Part shown: piece after piece, positions 49,837-59,747 of the stretch
Layout: the number at the start of each line of letters is the position of its first letter
Numbering within the stretch: position 1 is the first letter of the stretch
From: Streptomyces venezuelae ATCC 10712
GTDB lineage: Bacteria; Actinomycetota; Actinomycetes; Streptomycetales; Streptomycetaceae
Direction: 5' to 3'
DNA: 64,000 nt
Assembly: GCF_008639165.1 (NCBI RefSeq)
Contig: NZ_CP029197.1
Coordinates: forward strand, 7,258,001-7,322,000
Program-made: the position numbers and the translations under genes
The notes under the pieces: generated by a model
The model's input: the letters and a program-made list of their open reading frames with translations, nothing else
Told to the model about the DNA's origin: nothing
Database searches by the model: none

Positions 49837-52800
49837 TCACCCCTCTGCCGGCCGCACCGCCTCCGCCTCCCGCAGCAGCACGGCCCCGTACCGCGCGCAC
49901 TCCGCCGACAGCGGTGCGTACGCCGGCAGCAGCGTGAGCGGCAGCCGCATCACCTGCGGGAACAGGGAACGCACCTCCCGGAGCTGGGCCACCAGCGGCA
50001 CCCACCCCGGGACCGCCTGACCGTGCGGCGGCCGCAGGCTCTGGCCGAGCCGCACGAGGCGCGTCATCAGCGGCGCGTCCACGTCGAGGTGCTCCGCCGA
50101 CGGCAGCCGCCCGATCGACGCGAGCAGCCCCCGCGCCACCTTCGCCGACTCGCCGTGCTGCAGCAGCGTCGGACGTCCCGTCACGGCCCGCGCGAAGTCC
50201 TCGACCGCCGTCACCTGGGCGAAGGTCAGATACCGGGTGAGCGGCACCGACCTGAGCCTGCGCCAGTCGCCCGCCAGCACGTGCCGGTCCGACCGGGTCA
50301 GCCACTCGGACACCAGCGCCTCCGTGTGCACCGAGCTCACCGCGCGCTCGCCGATCCGGCAGAGCAGGAACGCCACGCAGCCGTGCGGCAGCCCCGAGGC
50401 CTGCTGCGGCAGCAGGGAGCCGATCCGGCACACCGCCAGTACCGGCGTCAGGTCGACCGGCTCGTCCTCCTGGAGCACCACAGCCCGGCCCGCCGGCGAC
50501 CGGAGCCAGTCGGCGACCGCGGCGGCGGCCACCGCCTGCCGCTCCTCCACCGGGCTCTCCGCCGAGGGCTGTTCCAGCACCCCCAGCGCCCAGAGCACCC
50601 GCTGCCGCGCACAGTCCCCGGCCGGCGGCCCGGCCCCCTCGAGACCTGCCTGATAGGCCTCGCGGTACGCGGCGAACTCCGCCGGCACCAGGCCGGCCAC
50701 GGGCAGCGCGGGCGCCGCGAACGTGGGCAGCGACAACTTGCCCAGACCCCGGCACAGCCAGGCAGGCAGGTCCACGACCGTGCGCCGGGTGCCCGGCTCC
50801 ACCAACTGGACCGTCCCCCGCCTGGCCACCTCCTCCAGCCGCGCGACCTCCGCCATCACCTGCTCACCGGGCTCGGGCGCGCCCCGGCCCGGTGTGTAGA
50901 GCGCCAGGACGCCCAGCGAGCCGACGGACACCAGGAGCGCCCGCCGGCCCGAGCCCGCCGCCTCGCCCACGACGGTCACCCGCGCCAGCTGACCGGCCGC
51001 CAGGTTCTCGTACTCGCGGGCGATCAGCGGGTGGTGGACCAGGCTCACGACACAGCGGCCACGGCGCTGGACGGTGAGCCGGCGCGAGGCGCGCAGATGG
51101 CTCAGGAGCAGCTCGCCGGGCACCCCGGCGGCCCAGGCCGCGTCCCGGGCAGGCAGCCAGCACAGGGCCTGGCTCCGCTCGTCCCGGCACAGGACACCCA
51201 GACAGGCACCGTCCGGCGCGTCCACCGCCAGCAGCGCGCGGACCACGGTCTCGCCCTGCTCGCTCCGGTCCACCGGCAGCCCGCTGGTGAGCGTCTGCGT
51301 CCCGTTGTCCCAGTGCAGCCGGAGCAGCCGGCGGTCCCCGACCAGGGCCTTCGCCGTCGCGGCCACGGCCTCCGGCGGCAGCCCGGGCAGCAGCTCGTCC
51401 ACGTGCGCGCGGACGAGCGCCGCCCCGGCCCGCATCACCAGGTGCCCGCCGCCCAGCTCCGCGACCGGCCGGGCCAGGACCGTGCCGTGCGGCCAGATCC
51501 CGCCCCGCTGCCCGCGCCGGGACACCGTGACCACCGGCGCGGACCCGTCCGCCGCCTCCGTCACCGTCTCCACGGTCACCGGCAGCGCGCCCAGCGCGCG
51601 CAGCACGGCGCTGCCGGGCCCCGCGGCCGCCGCCAGGTCGCGGCGCAGCCACTCCGTCCGCAGCCAGCGCTCCTTGGACAGCGGTGCGAGTTCGACCCGG
51701 GCCGCCGGCAGCCCCGCGATCCGGAGTCCGCTGCTCGCCGGGCCCGGGGCGAGGAGCACCACATCCCCGGGGGCCACCGGGTCCGCGGCGGCCGCCGTCA
51801 CCTCGTTGGCACCGGTCAGCCAGACCGCGCCGCCCACGGGATGGCGGGCGATCAGCTCGCGCTCCGCCGGGTACGGCAGGGTGGCCTCGCCCTCTCCCAG
51901 GTAGAGCGCGCCGCCCTCCTCGTCGGCGTGGGCCACCGGCAGCAGCACCCGGGACGGCCGCCCGGGCCGCTCCCTGGACGGCAGGGCGCCACGCAGACCG
52001 GGTCGCCAGTCCTCCAGGACCAGGTGCCCGCACTCGTTCACACCGCCCTCGACGTGCCCGTAAAGGAGGTCGCCCGGTGCGAACCGCGACCAGTCGAGCC
52101 CGGCCAGCGAGTGGCCGTCCGTGAACCGGACCAGCTCGCCGCGGACCTCCGCGACCCGGCCGGGGGTGAGTTCCAGCCAGACACTGCCCTGGTGGGCCCG
52201 CGCCACCGCCCAGTGGGTGCGCCGGCCGCCGGGCAGGTCCTGGAACGTCTCCTCCAGGAGCTCGGTGGCCGGGAAGCCGAACTGGCGCAGTGCGGACGGC
52301 TCGTGCCGCAGGGTCCAGCGGCCCCGGGGCGCCGAGAAGAACACCGGCTCGTCGACGGACCGGGCGACCGGGGCCAGATCGACGCGCACCGGGGCGCCGC
52401 CGTCCGCCGGCCAGGTCCGGGTACGGGAGTCGTGGTAGCGCCAGCCCCAGTTCTGGCACGCCTCGGCGAGCTGCCGGGCGGGCGCGTCCAGGAAGGAGAG
52501 CTGCGCCCAGGGCACCGGACGCCCGGCGTCCGCGCCCCCGCCGGCCTCCGCGTCCGCGCCGGCCTCCGCGTCCGGAGTGGCCCGGGGCGCGGCGACGCCG
52601 TTCGAAGTCCCGCCCGCCCCACCGCCGTCGCGGACCCCACCGGCCCCGCTCATCCCGCCCGCCCCACCGCCGTCGCGGACCCCACCGGCCCCGCTCATCC
52701 CGCCCGCCCCACCGCCGTCGCGGACCCCACCGGCCCCGCTGGTCCCGCCGCCGTCGCGGACCCCACCGCCCCCGCCCGCTTCCCGTGGCGTCCCGGTGCC

Positions 52801-55800
52801 GACCGGCATCACCCGGACGCCCTCCGCGGCCTCCGCCGGGTCGAAGGCGAGGGTGCCGGCCCGCACCTGGCCGGCCGGGACGAGCAGGGGCTGCACCGAG
52901 CCGTTCGGCCGGACCTTGCGGATCACCCCCGCGATCTTGGGGTGCGGGGTGCGCAGCAGCCCCGCACCGGACTTCGCCTCCGCCGTCGCGCTGAGGCCCG
53001 GCAGGCCCGCCACGGTGAAGCTGCCGTACTTGTCCGCCCACCGGATGTCCTCGGCCCACTTCAGCCGGTCCTTGGGGAAGACGACCACCGGCCGCGGCCG
53101 GTCGTCGAGGTACGTGATGTCGGCAGGGATCGCCTGGTGGACCCGTACCTCGTCCGTCCCGCCGGACGGTTCGAGGGTCAGCCGGACCACCGAGCCCGGG
53201 GCGATCCCCACCGCCCCCGTCATCCCGTCGACGGCGAAGACGACGCCCGGGCGGAGCTCGACGCACCCGGCGAGGTCGTCCACGACGCCGAAGGCGCCCT
53301 CCGGCCGGAGCCGGAGGTAGCTCCGCAGCGTCTCGATGCCCCGTGCGGGCGGCGACTTCGTCTCGCCGTGCCACTGGTTGACGTGCCCGCCGCCGCCGTG
53401 GTTGCCGAGCTTGACGAGCATGCGGGCCCGGCCCTGGTAGGCGCCGAGGCCCTCCGTCTTCGCCGCCCGCCGCAGACAGCTCTCCCGGTGGGAGAAGTCC
53501 CGCCGCGTCACCACCACGGTCAGCTGCTCGCCGTCCTGGCGGAGCTCGCTCGGAAGGGCGAACCGCAGCAGGTGGTCGTTGACGGTCTCCAGGATGGTGC
53601 CGGCCTCCAGATAGAGCTGGTCGTCCCTGCGGAGCCACGCGGGGTCGTCGTCCGCGGAGGGCGCCGGGGTGACCGTCGCGAAGCGCAGTGCCCGGCGGCG
53701 CCGTACCACCGTCTCCGGCACGACCCGTCCGAGCAGCACCCGCCGTTCGGAACCCGCGTCGAGGGCGGCGAGCAGCGCCTCGGCGTCCTGTTCCTCGATC
53801 ACCGCGCTCACCGGCCGCGCCTCGGTGTGGTCGTCCTCACGGGTCCGGCCCAGGTCCCGGCTGCGGGTGACGGCCCGGTGCACGGTCACCCGCCTGCGGT
53901 CCCGGTCGACGGTGACGTCGAGGAGGTGGACCACGCTGTGCCGGGTCGCCTCCCGGTGGATCTGGCGCTCGACGCCCTTGGTGATGTCCGCAAGGTCGAT
54001 CGAGACGGTGATGCCACCGGGCACGGCCGCGTCCTCGGTGAACGCCATCGCGTCGATCTGGTCGCCGTGGAACAGCGCGAGGCCGTCCGGGTCCAGCGGT
54101 TCCCCGCCGACGGTCAGCGCCGCCGCGGGGACGTCGACGAACCAGCCGTACCCGAACTCGAAGCGGGCGGCGGGCCCGGAGTCGGTCTCCTCGACGCCGA
54201 CGTACTGGGGCCGGCCCTTGGTGTGCCGCCGGTCGCGGAAGTCGCACAGTCGTCCGTCCGCCGACGCGTACGGGGCGATCTCCGCCATGAAGTCGGCGAC
54301 GGCCAGCGGCGGGGCGCCCCGGAACGACGCCCGGTAGCCCGAGCCGTGCTCGACGGGGACCGCGCGGACCCGGTCGGGCGAGTAGTTCCGGCCGGCCACC
54401 CAGGCGCGCGGCTCGTCGACGAGCGCCAGCCAGGTCCGGTGGACGCCCTCGTCGTCCGGCGGCGTGCAGCCGGGGAGCAGCATCCGGTCCTCCCCGCTGA
54501 GCTGGCCGTGCAGCGTGAGCCCGGGCTCGCGGATGAGCCGCAGCCACTCCGCCACGGGGTCGTGGACCTGCCGGACCGGTGCGGCCGGGGCACGGCGGGC
54601 CGACCCGACGGGCGACAGCTCGAACTCGCGGTGGGCCCGTACGAGCCGGGTGCCCTCCGGCCGCCCCAGCTCGCGCGCCAGTTCCACGCCCAGGTCCGAC
54701 ACCTCGACCAGGGTCTGTTCGAGGTGGACGGGCCGGAACTCGTCGCCGAGCTCGATCCCGGCCGCGTGCCCCACCAGATGGCCGCTCTCGGTCCGTACCA
54801 CCACGAGGATCGCGTCGCCCTTCCGCAGGGTGCCGCCGCGTCGCGCGTTGACCCGGCCGCCCGCCTCGGGCTCTCCGGACGCCGGCTCGGCGGCGAGCCG
54901 GGGGCCCCGCGGATCCTGGAGCACGACGAGCGGGGTGCCGTCCTCGCCGCGGGCCTGCCCGACCGGCTGCCAGCCGTTCCCGGGCTCCGGCGCCCACTCC
55001 CAGAGCGCCTCCAGGTGCAGCATCCGGCGCCGTACCTCGAACACCCAGCCGTCCGGCCCCCGGACGCCGGTGACGTGGTCGCCGGCCTGGGGGGACTCGA
55101 CGTCCAGACAGGACACCGGCAGCACCGACACCGCCACGTACGTGCCGAGGTCGAACCAGACGCGGACCAGGCTGACCTGCCTCGCCTCCTTGATCTGCGC
55201 CACGACGATGCCGGTGAGCGCGGCGCGGTCGAGGAGCGCCGGATCGCACGCGGGCACGCGGTGGTCCACGAGCCGCCCGGCCGGCAGCGGCACCGGGCCC
55301 GACCGCTGCCGGCCCTGCCGGGGCACCACCACGTAGTCGTTGAGGACGACCGCCCAGCGCGGCGCGGCCGGGGTGAGGCCGAAGAACTCGCCGCTGAGGG
55401 TGAGGGATTCCGTGCCGATCAGACCGGACAGGCCGTCCTGGGTGAAGGCGGTGTTGAAGGCGCTGGAGGCGTTGCGGGTGGTGCGGGCCAGCCGTACCAC
55501 CTCCTGGTCGGGCACCCGGGCGTACCAGGCGTACTGTTCCGGGCTCGGCTTCTCCTCCTGGATGCCGTGCTCCTGGAACGCCTGGACGGTCACCTCGGCC
55601 TGCCGGGCCCCCACCTCGCCCCAGGACTCGACGCCGCACAGGGCGGAACTCCCCTGCGGGGCGGGCCCGGTGAACCGCGCCTTGACCGTACGGGGGAAGC
55701 CGCCGATCTCCGGGACGTCGATCTGCCACTCGGGACGCCCGGCGGCGTCGGTCCTGAGGAAGGCCTCCTCGTGCGCCGGACGGTCCCTGACGCGTCCTTC

Positions 55801-58800
55801 GTCCCCCGCGTGGTCCTCGCCGGCCCGGTCGAACACGCCCAGCCAGCGGAGGTTGCGCCGGTCGAACGGCTCTCCCGGCGCCAGCGCGAGCCGGCTCTCG
55901 CCGGGCCGGAACTCGGCGTGCACGACGAGCCCGGCCGGGGCCGCGAGGCAGGCCTCGTCGAGCCGCTCCCAGTCCTCGGGCCGCCAGGCGGCCGGCCCGA
56001 GCACGTAACAGGTCCCGGGCGTGGTGACGAACCGCCAGGCCGTCCCGAACCCGGACCGCTCGGTGGCCTGACCGGCGAGCACCAGCCGTACGGGCACGGG
56101 CGCGGGTTCCGGGGCGGGTTCGGCCAGATGCCCCACGGGCCCGGAAGCGGCCGGGCCTCCGGCCGACCCGGTCGCGGTGGCCGTACTCAAGCCCCCGGCC
56201 GACCCGGTCGCGGTGGCCGTACTCAAGCCCCCGGCCGTCCCGCCGGTACCGGCCGCGACGGCCAGTTCCGGCAGGCCGGCGTCGAGCGGCACCCACTGGC
56301 CGAGCCGCTCGTGCCAGCGGGCCAGGGTGCGGGTGACCGCCGTGGACGCGGCCTCGCCCCCGAACGCCCGGCCGAGGTCGGGATCCCAGCGGCGGCGGGC
56401 CGCGACGCCCTGCTCGGTGGTCGCCCGGGGGTACGCGTCGGTGGGGACGCCCGGCACCTTCAGCCGCAGCCGCGGGAAGCGGTCCGAGCGGCGGAGCTCC
56501 GCGCCCCGCACCTCGCCGTCCTGCGGCGGAAGCGGCGCGAGCGGAATGACGCCCAGCCGGTCCTTCTCGTCGTCGGGCGCGGCGAACCTGACGGCCACCG
56601 TGTCCCCGACGCGCCGGCGGCGGAGCTCGTGCGGTTCGACGGCGCAGGCCACGGGCCGCTCGAGCCCGCAGTTGACCCAGAGGACGGGCCGCTCGTGGGA
56701 GCGGGGCACCGAGCACACGATCCCCAGCGCGTACGACCCGGACTCGGGGTACGGCACGGGGAGCGGCGTGCCGGGGAGCGGGTGGAACAGGTCCTGCACG
56801 TAGGGGCGGGTGGAGTGGTACTCGCCGACACCGCTGTTCTCGTTCCGCGCGTACACGACGGCCTCGCCGGACCGGCGGTCCTGCGTGACGGCCACCACGA
56901 ACCGGGGGTCGACGCCCACCCGGCCCGCGGGTTCGCGCACCGCCGGCCAGTCGAGCGGGCGCTGGGTGCGCATCCACAGCGAGTCCATGACGCGGGCCAG
57001 CGGGGTGCCCTGCCCCTGGAGCTGCTCGGCGGCCGTCGCCCGCAGGAACCGGACCAGGGCCGCCTCCGTACCGCGCCCGGAGACCCGGCCGAGGTAGGCG
57101 CCCCAGGGACTCTCGTGGGTCACCACGGGCGGCTTGCCGCCCCAGCGGTCGTACAGCGCGTTGAGCAGCCGGACCCGCAGCCGGTTCGCCATCTCCGGCG
57201 GCAGCGCGCGGGTGGTCAGCTCCTCGAAGAGGCGCTCGTAGAAGAACTGCGCCCCGCCGCTCAGGTCGACGATCACGTCCACCACGAGGTCGAGGACGGC
57301 CCGCAGCCGCTCCTGGGAGCCCGCTCCCGCGACCTCCGAGCGGAACATGTCGAACATCCGGGCCCGCACATAACGCGGCAGGTGGGTGGGCGAGTTGAGG
57401 GAGGTGACCCGGCCGCTCCACTCCGTCACCCACTCGCCGTACGACCCCTGGTCGCCGAGCTCGGGCCGGCCGAGGAGCGCGGCGAGCCGCAGGGTGCTCA
57501 CCGTCACCGGGACGATGGCGAACTTGTCGGCCTCCTTCAGGGACGCGGAAAGGCCGGCGGTCATCGCGTCCCACTCCTCGACGGAGAAGGAGTCCCGGCC
57601 GGGGTCGCCGGGCCCGCTCAGCGTCAGGATGCCCGGCGAGAGCTTCGGCCCGGTCGAGCGGCCAGGGGTGCGCGGACCGTCGGGCGTCCAGTCCCAGCGC
57701 AGCACGTCGTGCCGGGAGTGCGCGTGCAGGTCCCGGTGCAGCTGCGCCGCGCGCACCGCCGTGGAGGCGTACGGGTTCGACTCCTCGGCGCGGACGAGTT
57801 CGAGCAGGAGGTCGGCCGGCGAGGGGGCCCCGGCGAACCAGCGGCCGCCCGCCTCGGTCCTGTGCGGCCCCGCGCCGCCCGACAGGGACTCCTGCACCCA
57901 GGTCAGTGCCACGGACCGGGCGCCCCTTGCGGAGAGCGGGGAGTGCGGCGGGCCCGAGGGCAGCGCGGACACCACCCGGACGAGCTCCGCCGGATGGACT
58001 CCGGCCCGCGCGCCCTTGCCGATCCAGTCGGCGGCGCCGCCCGCGTGCAGCAGCAGGCCGGCCAGCGGACCGGCGTACCCGACGGCCTTGCGGGGCTCGC
58101 CGTGCACGGCGTCCATGAGGGCGGCGAACGTGCGGTACAGGGTGTCCCGCACATGGACGATCAGCAGCAGCAGGTGGTCCCGCAGCCCGTCCGGGCGCTC
58201 CTCGGGAGCGGCCCGGGTCAGCAGGTGCGCGGCGAGCAGCGCGGCGCCGAGCAGCCGTACCAGCTGCTCCGGCTGGTCGTCCCGCAGGTGCGGCGACGGC
58301 GCCGGGGCCGCCCCGGCGGCCTTCTTCCCGGTCCTGGCCTGCGGCGGCGGCGTGTGGTGGTGGAGCCAGGGCGACCACAGCCAGGCCGCCACCCTCGGCT
58401 CGGTCTCCGTCACGGGGCCGTCCGTGAGGTTCGGCCTGGGGTACTGGCCCGCCGGGTGGCGCAGCGTCAGCAGCCGGTGCGCGTGTATGACCACGTGCCC
58501 GTACGTGGAGTGGGGCAGCGTGACGGGGAGGCGGCCCGGGGTCCCGGGCCGCCACTCCGGATCGGCGGTGCGCCACCGCGGATCGGGCCCGACCCAGTAC
58601 CGCGCGAGCCGCCGGGTCGTCTCCGCCGGGTCGTGCTCGGCGGCCAGGGACCAGAGGGCCGACTCCCAGAGCACCGAGGGCATGGCCGACGCGGCGACCT
58701 TGCCGACGCCGCCGAGATGTCCGTACGCCACCCGGCGCGCGTCGCACTCCGACCCGGCGGGCAGGACGCCCGCCCGCCGCCAGTCGTCCAGCCAGCCGAG

Positions 58801-59610
58801 CAGGGTCTCACCGGCCAGGGCCTCCCGCTCCAGGGCGTCCAGGGTGGTGAGGAGCGCCGGGCCGGGACCGGCCTCCGTCGCCGCGGCGTCCCCGCGGGGG
58901 AGCGGGAAGGTGACCCGGGCCGCCGTGGCCAGCAGGTCGGGTTCCATGTCGAACGCGCCACGGGAGGCCACCGCGAGGGCCGTCCGGATGCCCTCCGCCG
59001 TGTCCGGGCGCAGCAGGGCGCTCGTCTCGGCGGCCTGGAGCAGCGCCAGCCGACCGTACCGGCCGTTCAGCGCGTCCTCGACCACGGCCGGATGGTCGTC
59101 GAGCAGCTCCCCGGTGCCCCGGGGGTCCCGGGCGGCGAGGAAGCGCGCGAGCACCAGCGTCGCGGTCGGAGCGAGCTGCTCCACCAGGTCGTGGTACGGC
59201 GGAGTCGAGACGTCCGCGGCCGCCGCGTCCTCGCCCACCTCCCGCAGCAGATCCTCCAGGGCCGCCAGCGCCTTCGCGGGGTCGGGCCCACCGGCCGCCC
59301 GCAGCGCCGCGCCGAGCCGGGCCCGTACCTCCTCGGGCGCCACCGAGGCGATGTCCCGGTGGAAGGCGGCCGCCCGCGCGTTCACCTCGGTCACGCCCGC
59401 GAACCGGCGCTGCGCCGCGAGGACCTGGGGGAGCGCGTACAGCATGGTCGCCGTCCCCGCCCGCGCGAGGGACTCGATCGACGAGGAGACGAGCTCCTCC
59501 GACCGGTCCGTGCCGGGCTCCTCGGCCAGTGCCGTCAGGTGATCCAGCTGGATCGACGCCGTCTGCGGAGGAAGACCCAAGGAGGCGAAGAAATACCAGT
59601 GTTCGAGCAT
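49837..59610 (-). CDS. Giant 3,257-aa protein of unknown function
   Basis: One uninterrupted 9.8-kb gene starting MLEHWYFFASLGLPPQTASIQ (ATG 59610 with AAAGGGA upstream). The first 900 or so residues are helix-rich, without membrane segments or a signal peptide. From about residue 980 the protein looks like many beta-barrel modules in series, with recurring phrases such as RRVGDTVAVRFAAP, PQAGDHVTGVRG, FAPGDLLYGHVEGG, VAPGDVVLLAPG and LRKGDAILVVV, suggestive of OB/S1-like folds. No nuclease, helicase or NTPase motif is recognised. Two in-frame repeat tracts lie near residues 1125-1150 and 2280-2330. It follows a CHAT protease gene by 137 bp on the same strand, so it may be that protease's partner or target. 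Confidence 0.85.
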   Translation of the reverse strand: MLEHWYFFASLGLPPQTASIQLDHLTALAEEPGTDRSEELVSSSIESLARAGTATMLYALPQVLAAQRRFAGVTEVNARAAAFHRDIASVAPEEVRARLGAALRAAGGPDPAKALAALEDLLREVGEDAAAADVSTPPYHDLVEQLAPTATLVLARFLAARDPRGTGELLDDHPAVVEDALNGRYGRLALLQAAETSALLRPDTAEGIRTALAVASRGAFDMEPDLLATAARVTFPLPRGDAAATEAGPGPALLTTLDALEREALAGETLLGWLDDWRRAGVLPAGSECDARRVAYGHLGGVGKVAASAMPSVLWESALWSLAAEHDPAETTRRLARYWVGPDPRWRTADPEWRPGTPGRLPVTLPHSTYGHVVIHAHRLLTLRHPAGQYPRPNLTDGPVTETEPRVAAWLWSPWLHHHTPPPQARTGKKAAGAAPAPSPHLRDDQPEQLVRLLGAALLAAHLLTRAAPEERPDGLRDHLLLLIVHVRDTLYRTFAALMDAVHGEPRKAVGYAGPLAGLLLHAGGAADWIGKGARAGVHPAELVRVVSALPSGPPHSPLSARGARSVALTWVQESLSGGAGPHRTEAGGRWFAGAPSPADLLLELVRAEESNPYASTAVRAAQLHRDLHAHSRHDVLRWDWTPDGPRTPGRSTGPKLSPGILTLSGPGDPGRDSFSVEEWDAMTAGLSASLKEADKFAIVPVTVSTLRLAALLGRPELGDQGSYGEWVTEWSGRVTSLNSPTHLPRYVRARMFDMFRSEVAGAGSQERLRAVLDLVVDVIVDLSGGAQFFYERLFEELTTRALPPEMANRLRVRLLNALYDRWGGKPPVVTHESPWGAYLGRVSGRGTEAALVRFLRATAAEQLQGQGTPLARVMDSLWMRTQRPLDWPAVREPAGRVGVDPRFVVAVTQDRRSGEAVVYARNENSGVGEYHSTRPYVQDLFHPLPGTPLPVPYPESGSYALGIVCSVPRSHERPVLWVNCGLERPVACAVEPHELRRRRVGDTVAVRFAAPDDEKDRLGVIPLAPLPPQDGEVRGAELRRSDRFPRLRLKVPGVPTDAYPRATTEQGVAARRRWDPDLGRAFGGEAASTAVTRTLARWHERLGQWVPLDAGLPELAVAAGTGGTAGGLSTATATGSAGGLSTATATGSAGGPAASGPVGHLAEPAPEPAPVPVRLVLAGQATERSGFGTAWRFVTTPGTCYVLGPAAWRPEDWERLDEACLAAPAGLVVHAEFRPGESRLALAPGEPFDRRNLRWLGVFDRAGEDHAGDEGRVRDRPAHEEAFLRTDAAGRPEWQIDVPEIGGFPRTVKARFTGPAPQGSSALCGVESWGEVGARQAEVTVQAFQEHGIQEEKPSPEQYAWYARVPDQEVVRLARTTRNASSAFNTAFTQDGLSGLIGTESLTLSGEFFGLTPAAPRWAVVLNDYVVVPRQGRQRSGPVPLPAGRLVDHRVPACDPALLDRAALTGIVVAQIKEARQVSLVRVWFDLGTYVAVSVLPVSCLDVESPQAGDHVTGVRGPDGWVFEVRRRMLHLEALWEWAPEPGNGWQPVGQARGEDGTPLVVLQDPRGPRLAAEPASGEPEAGGRVNARRGGTLRKGDAILVVVRTESGHLVGHAAGIELGDEFRPVHLEQTLVEVSDLGVELARELGRPEGTRLVRAHREFELSPVGSARRAPAAPVRQVHDPVAEWLRLIREPGLTLHGQLSGEDRMLLPGCTPPDDEGVHRTWLALVDEPRAWVAGRNYSPDRVRAVPVEHGSGYRASFRGAPPLAVADFMAEIAPYASADGRLCDFRDRRHTKGRPQYVGVEETDSGPAARFEFGYGWFVDVPAAALTVGGEPLDPDGLALFHGDQIDAMAFTEDAAVPGGITVSIDLADITKGVERQIHREATRHSVVHLLDVTVDRDRRRVTVHRAVTRSRDLGRTREDDHTEARPVSAVIEEQDAEALLAALDAGSERRVLLGRVVPETVVRRRRALRFATVTPAPSADDDPAWLRRDDQLYLEAGTILETVNDHLLRFALPSELRQDGEQLTVVVTRRDFSHRESCLRRAAKTEGLGAYQGRARMLVKLGNHGGGGHVNQWHGETKSPPARGIETLRSYLRLRPEGAFGVVDDLAGCVELRPGVVFAVDGMTGAVGIAPGSVVRLTLEPSGGTDEVRVHQAIPADITYLDDRPRPVVVFPKDRLKWAEDIRWADKYGSFTVAGLPGLSATAEAKSGAGLLRTPHPKIAGVIRKVRPNGSVQPLLVPAGQVRAGTLAFDPAEAAEGVRVMPVGTGTPREAGGGGGVRDGGGTSGAGGVRDGGGAGGMSGAGGVRDGGGAGGMSGAGGVRDGGGAGGTSNGVAAPRATPDAEAGADAEAGGGADAGRPVPWAQLSFLDAPARQLAEACQNWGWRYHDSRTRTWPADGGAPVRVDLAPVARSVDEPVFFSAPRGRWTLRHEPSALRQFGFPATELLEETFQDLPGGRRTHWAVARAHQGSVWLELTPGRVAEVRGELVRFTDGHSLAGLDWSRFAPGDLLYGHVEGGVNECGHLVLEDWRPGLRGALPSRERPGRPSRVLLPVAHADEEGGALYLGEGEATLPYPAERELIARHPVGGAVWLTGANEVTAAAADPVAPGDVVLLAPGPASSGLRIAGLPAARVELAPLSKERWLRTEWLRRDLAAAAGPGSAVLRALGALPVTVETVTEAADGSAPVVTVSRRGQRGGIWPHGTVLARPVAELGGGHLVMRAGAALVRAHVDELLPGLPPEAVAATAKALVGDRRLLRLHWDNGTQTLTSGLPVDRSEQGETVVRALLAVDAPDGACLGVLCRDERSQALCWLPARDAAWAAGVPGELLLSHLRASRRLTVQRRGRCVVSLVHHPLIAREYENLAAGQLARVTVVGEAAGSGRRALLVSVGSLGVLALYTPGRGAPEPGEQVMAEVARLEEVARRGTVQLVEPGTRRTVVDLPAWLCRGLGKLSLPTFAAPALPVAGLVPAEFAAYREAYQAGLEGAGPPAGDCARQRVLWALGVLEQPSAESPVEERQAVAAAAVADWLRSPAGRAVVLQEDEPVDLTPVLAVCRIGSLLPQQASGLPHGCVAFLLCRIGERAVSSVHTEALVSEWLTRSDRHVLAGDWRRLRSVPLTRYLTFAQVTAVEDFARAVTGRPTLLQHGESAKVARGLLASIGRLPSAEHLDVDAPLMTRLVRLGQSLRPPHGQAVPGWVPLVAQLREVRSLFPQVMRLPLTLLPAYAPLSAECARYGAVLLREAEAVRPAEG
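52625..52770. repeat. 45-bp tandem repeats inside the giant gene
   Basis: Units starting CCGTCGCGGACC occur at 52625, 52670, 52715 and 52751 (periods 45, 45 and 36 bp, all multiples of three). They encode Gly-rich VRDGGGAGGMSGAGG-type repeats in a linker. Confidence 0.9.
56160..56231. repeat. 36-bp direct duplication inside the giant gene
   Basis: Two adjacent copies of a 36-bp unit encode GLSTATATGSAG twice in a linker between predicted modules. The frame is kept. Confidence 0.88.
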
Positions 59611-59747
59611 GCACGTCCCTTTGCCTGCGGTACCCGGCCCAACCCGCCCGGATACCGGCGCCGATCGACGAGAACGAGTTGTCCAGCATACGAACGGGGG
59701 AGCAGGTTTCGACAGGTTCCCGCCGGTATCACCTGCCACGGGAACGG

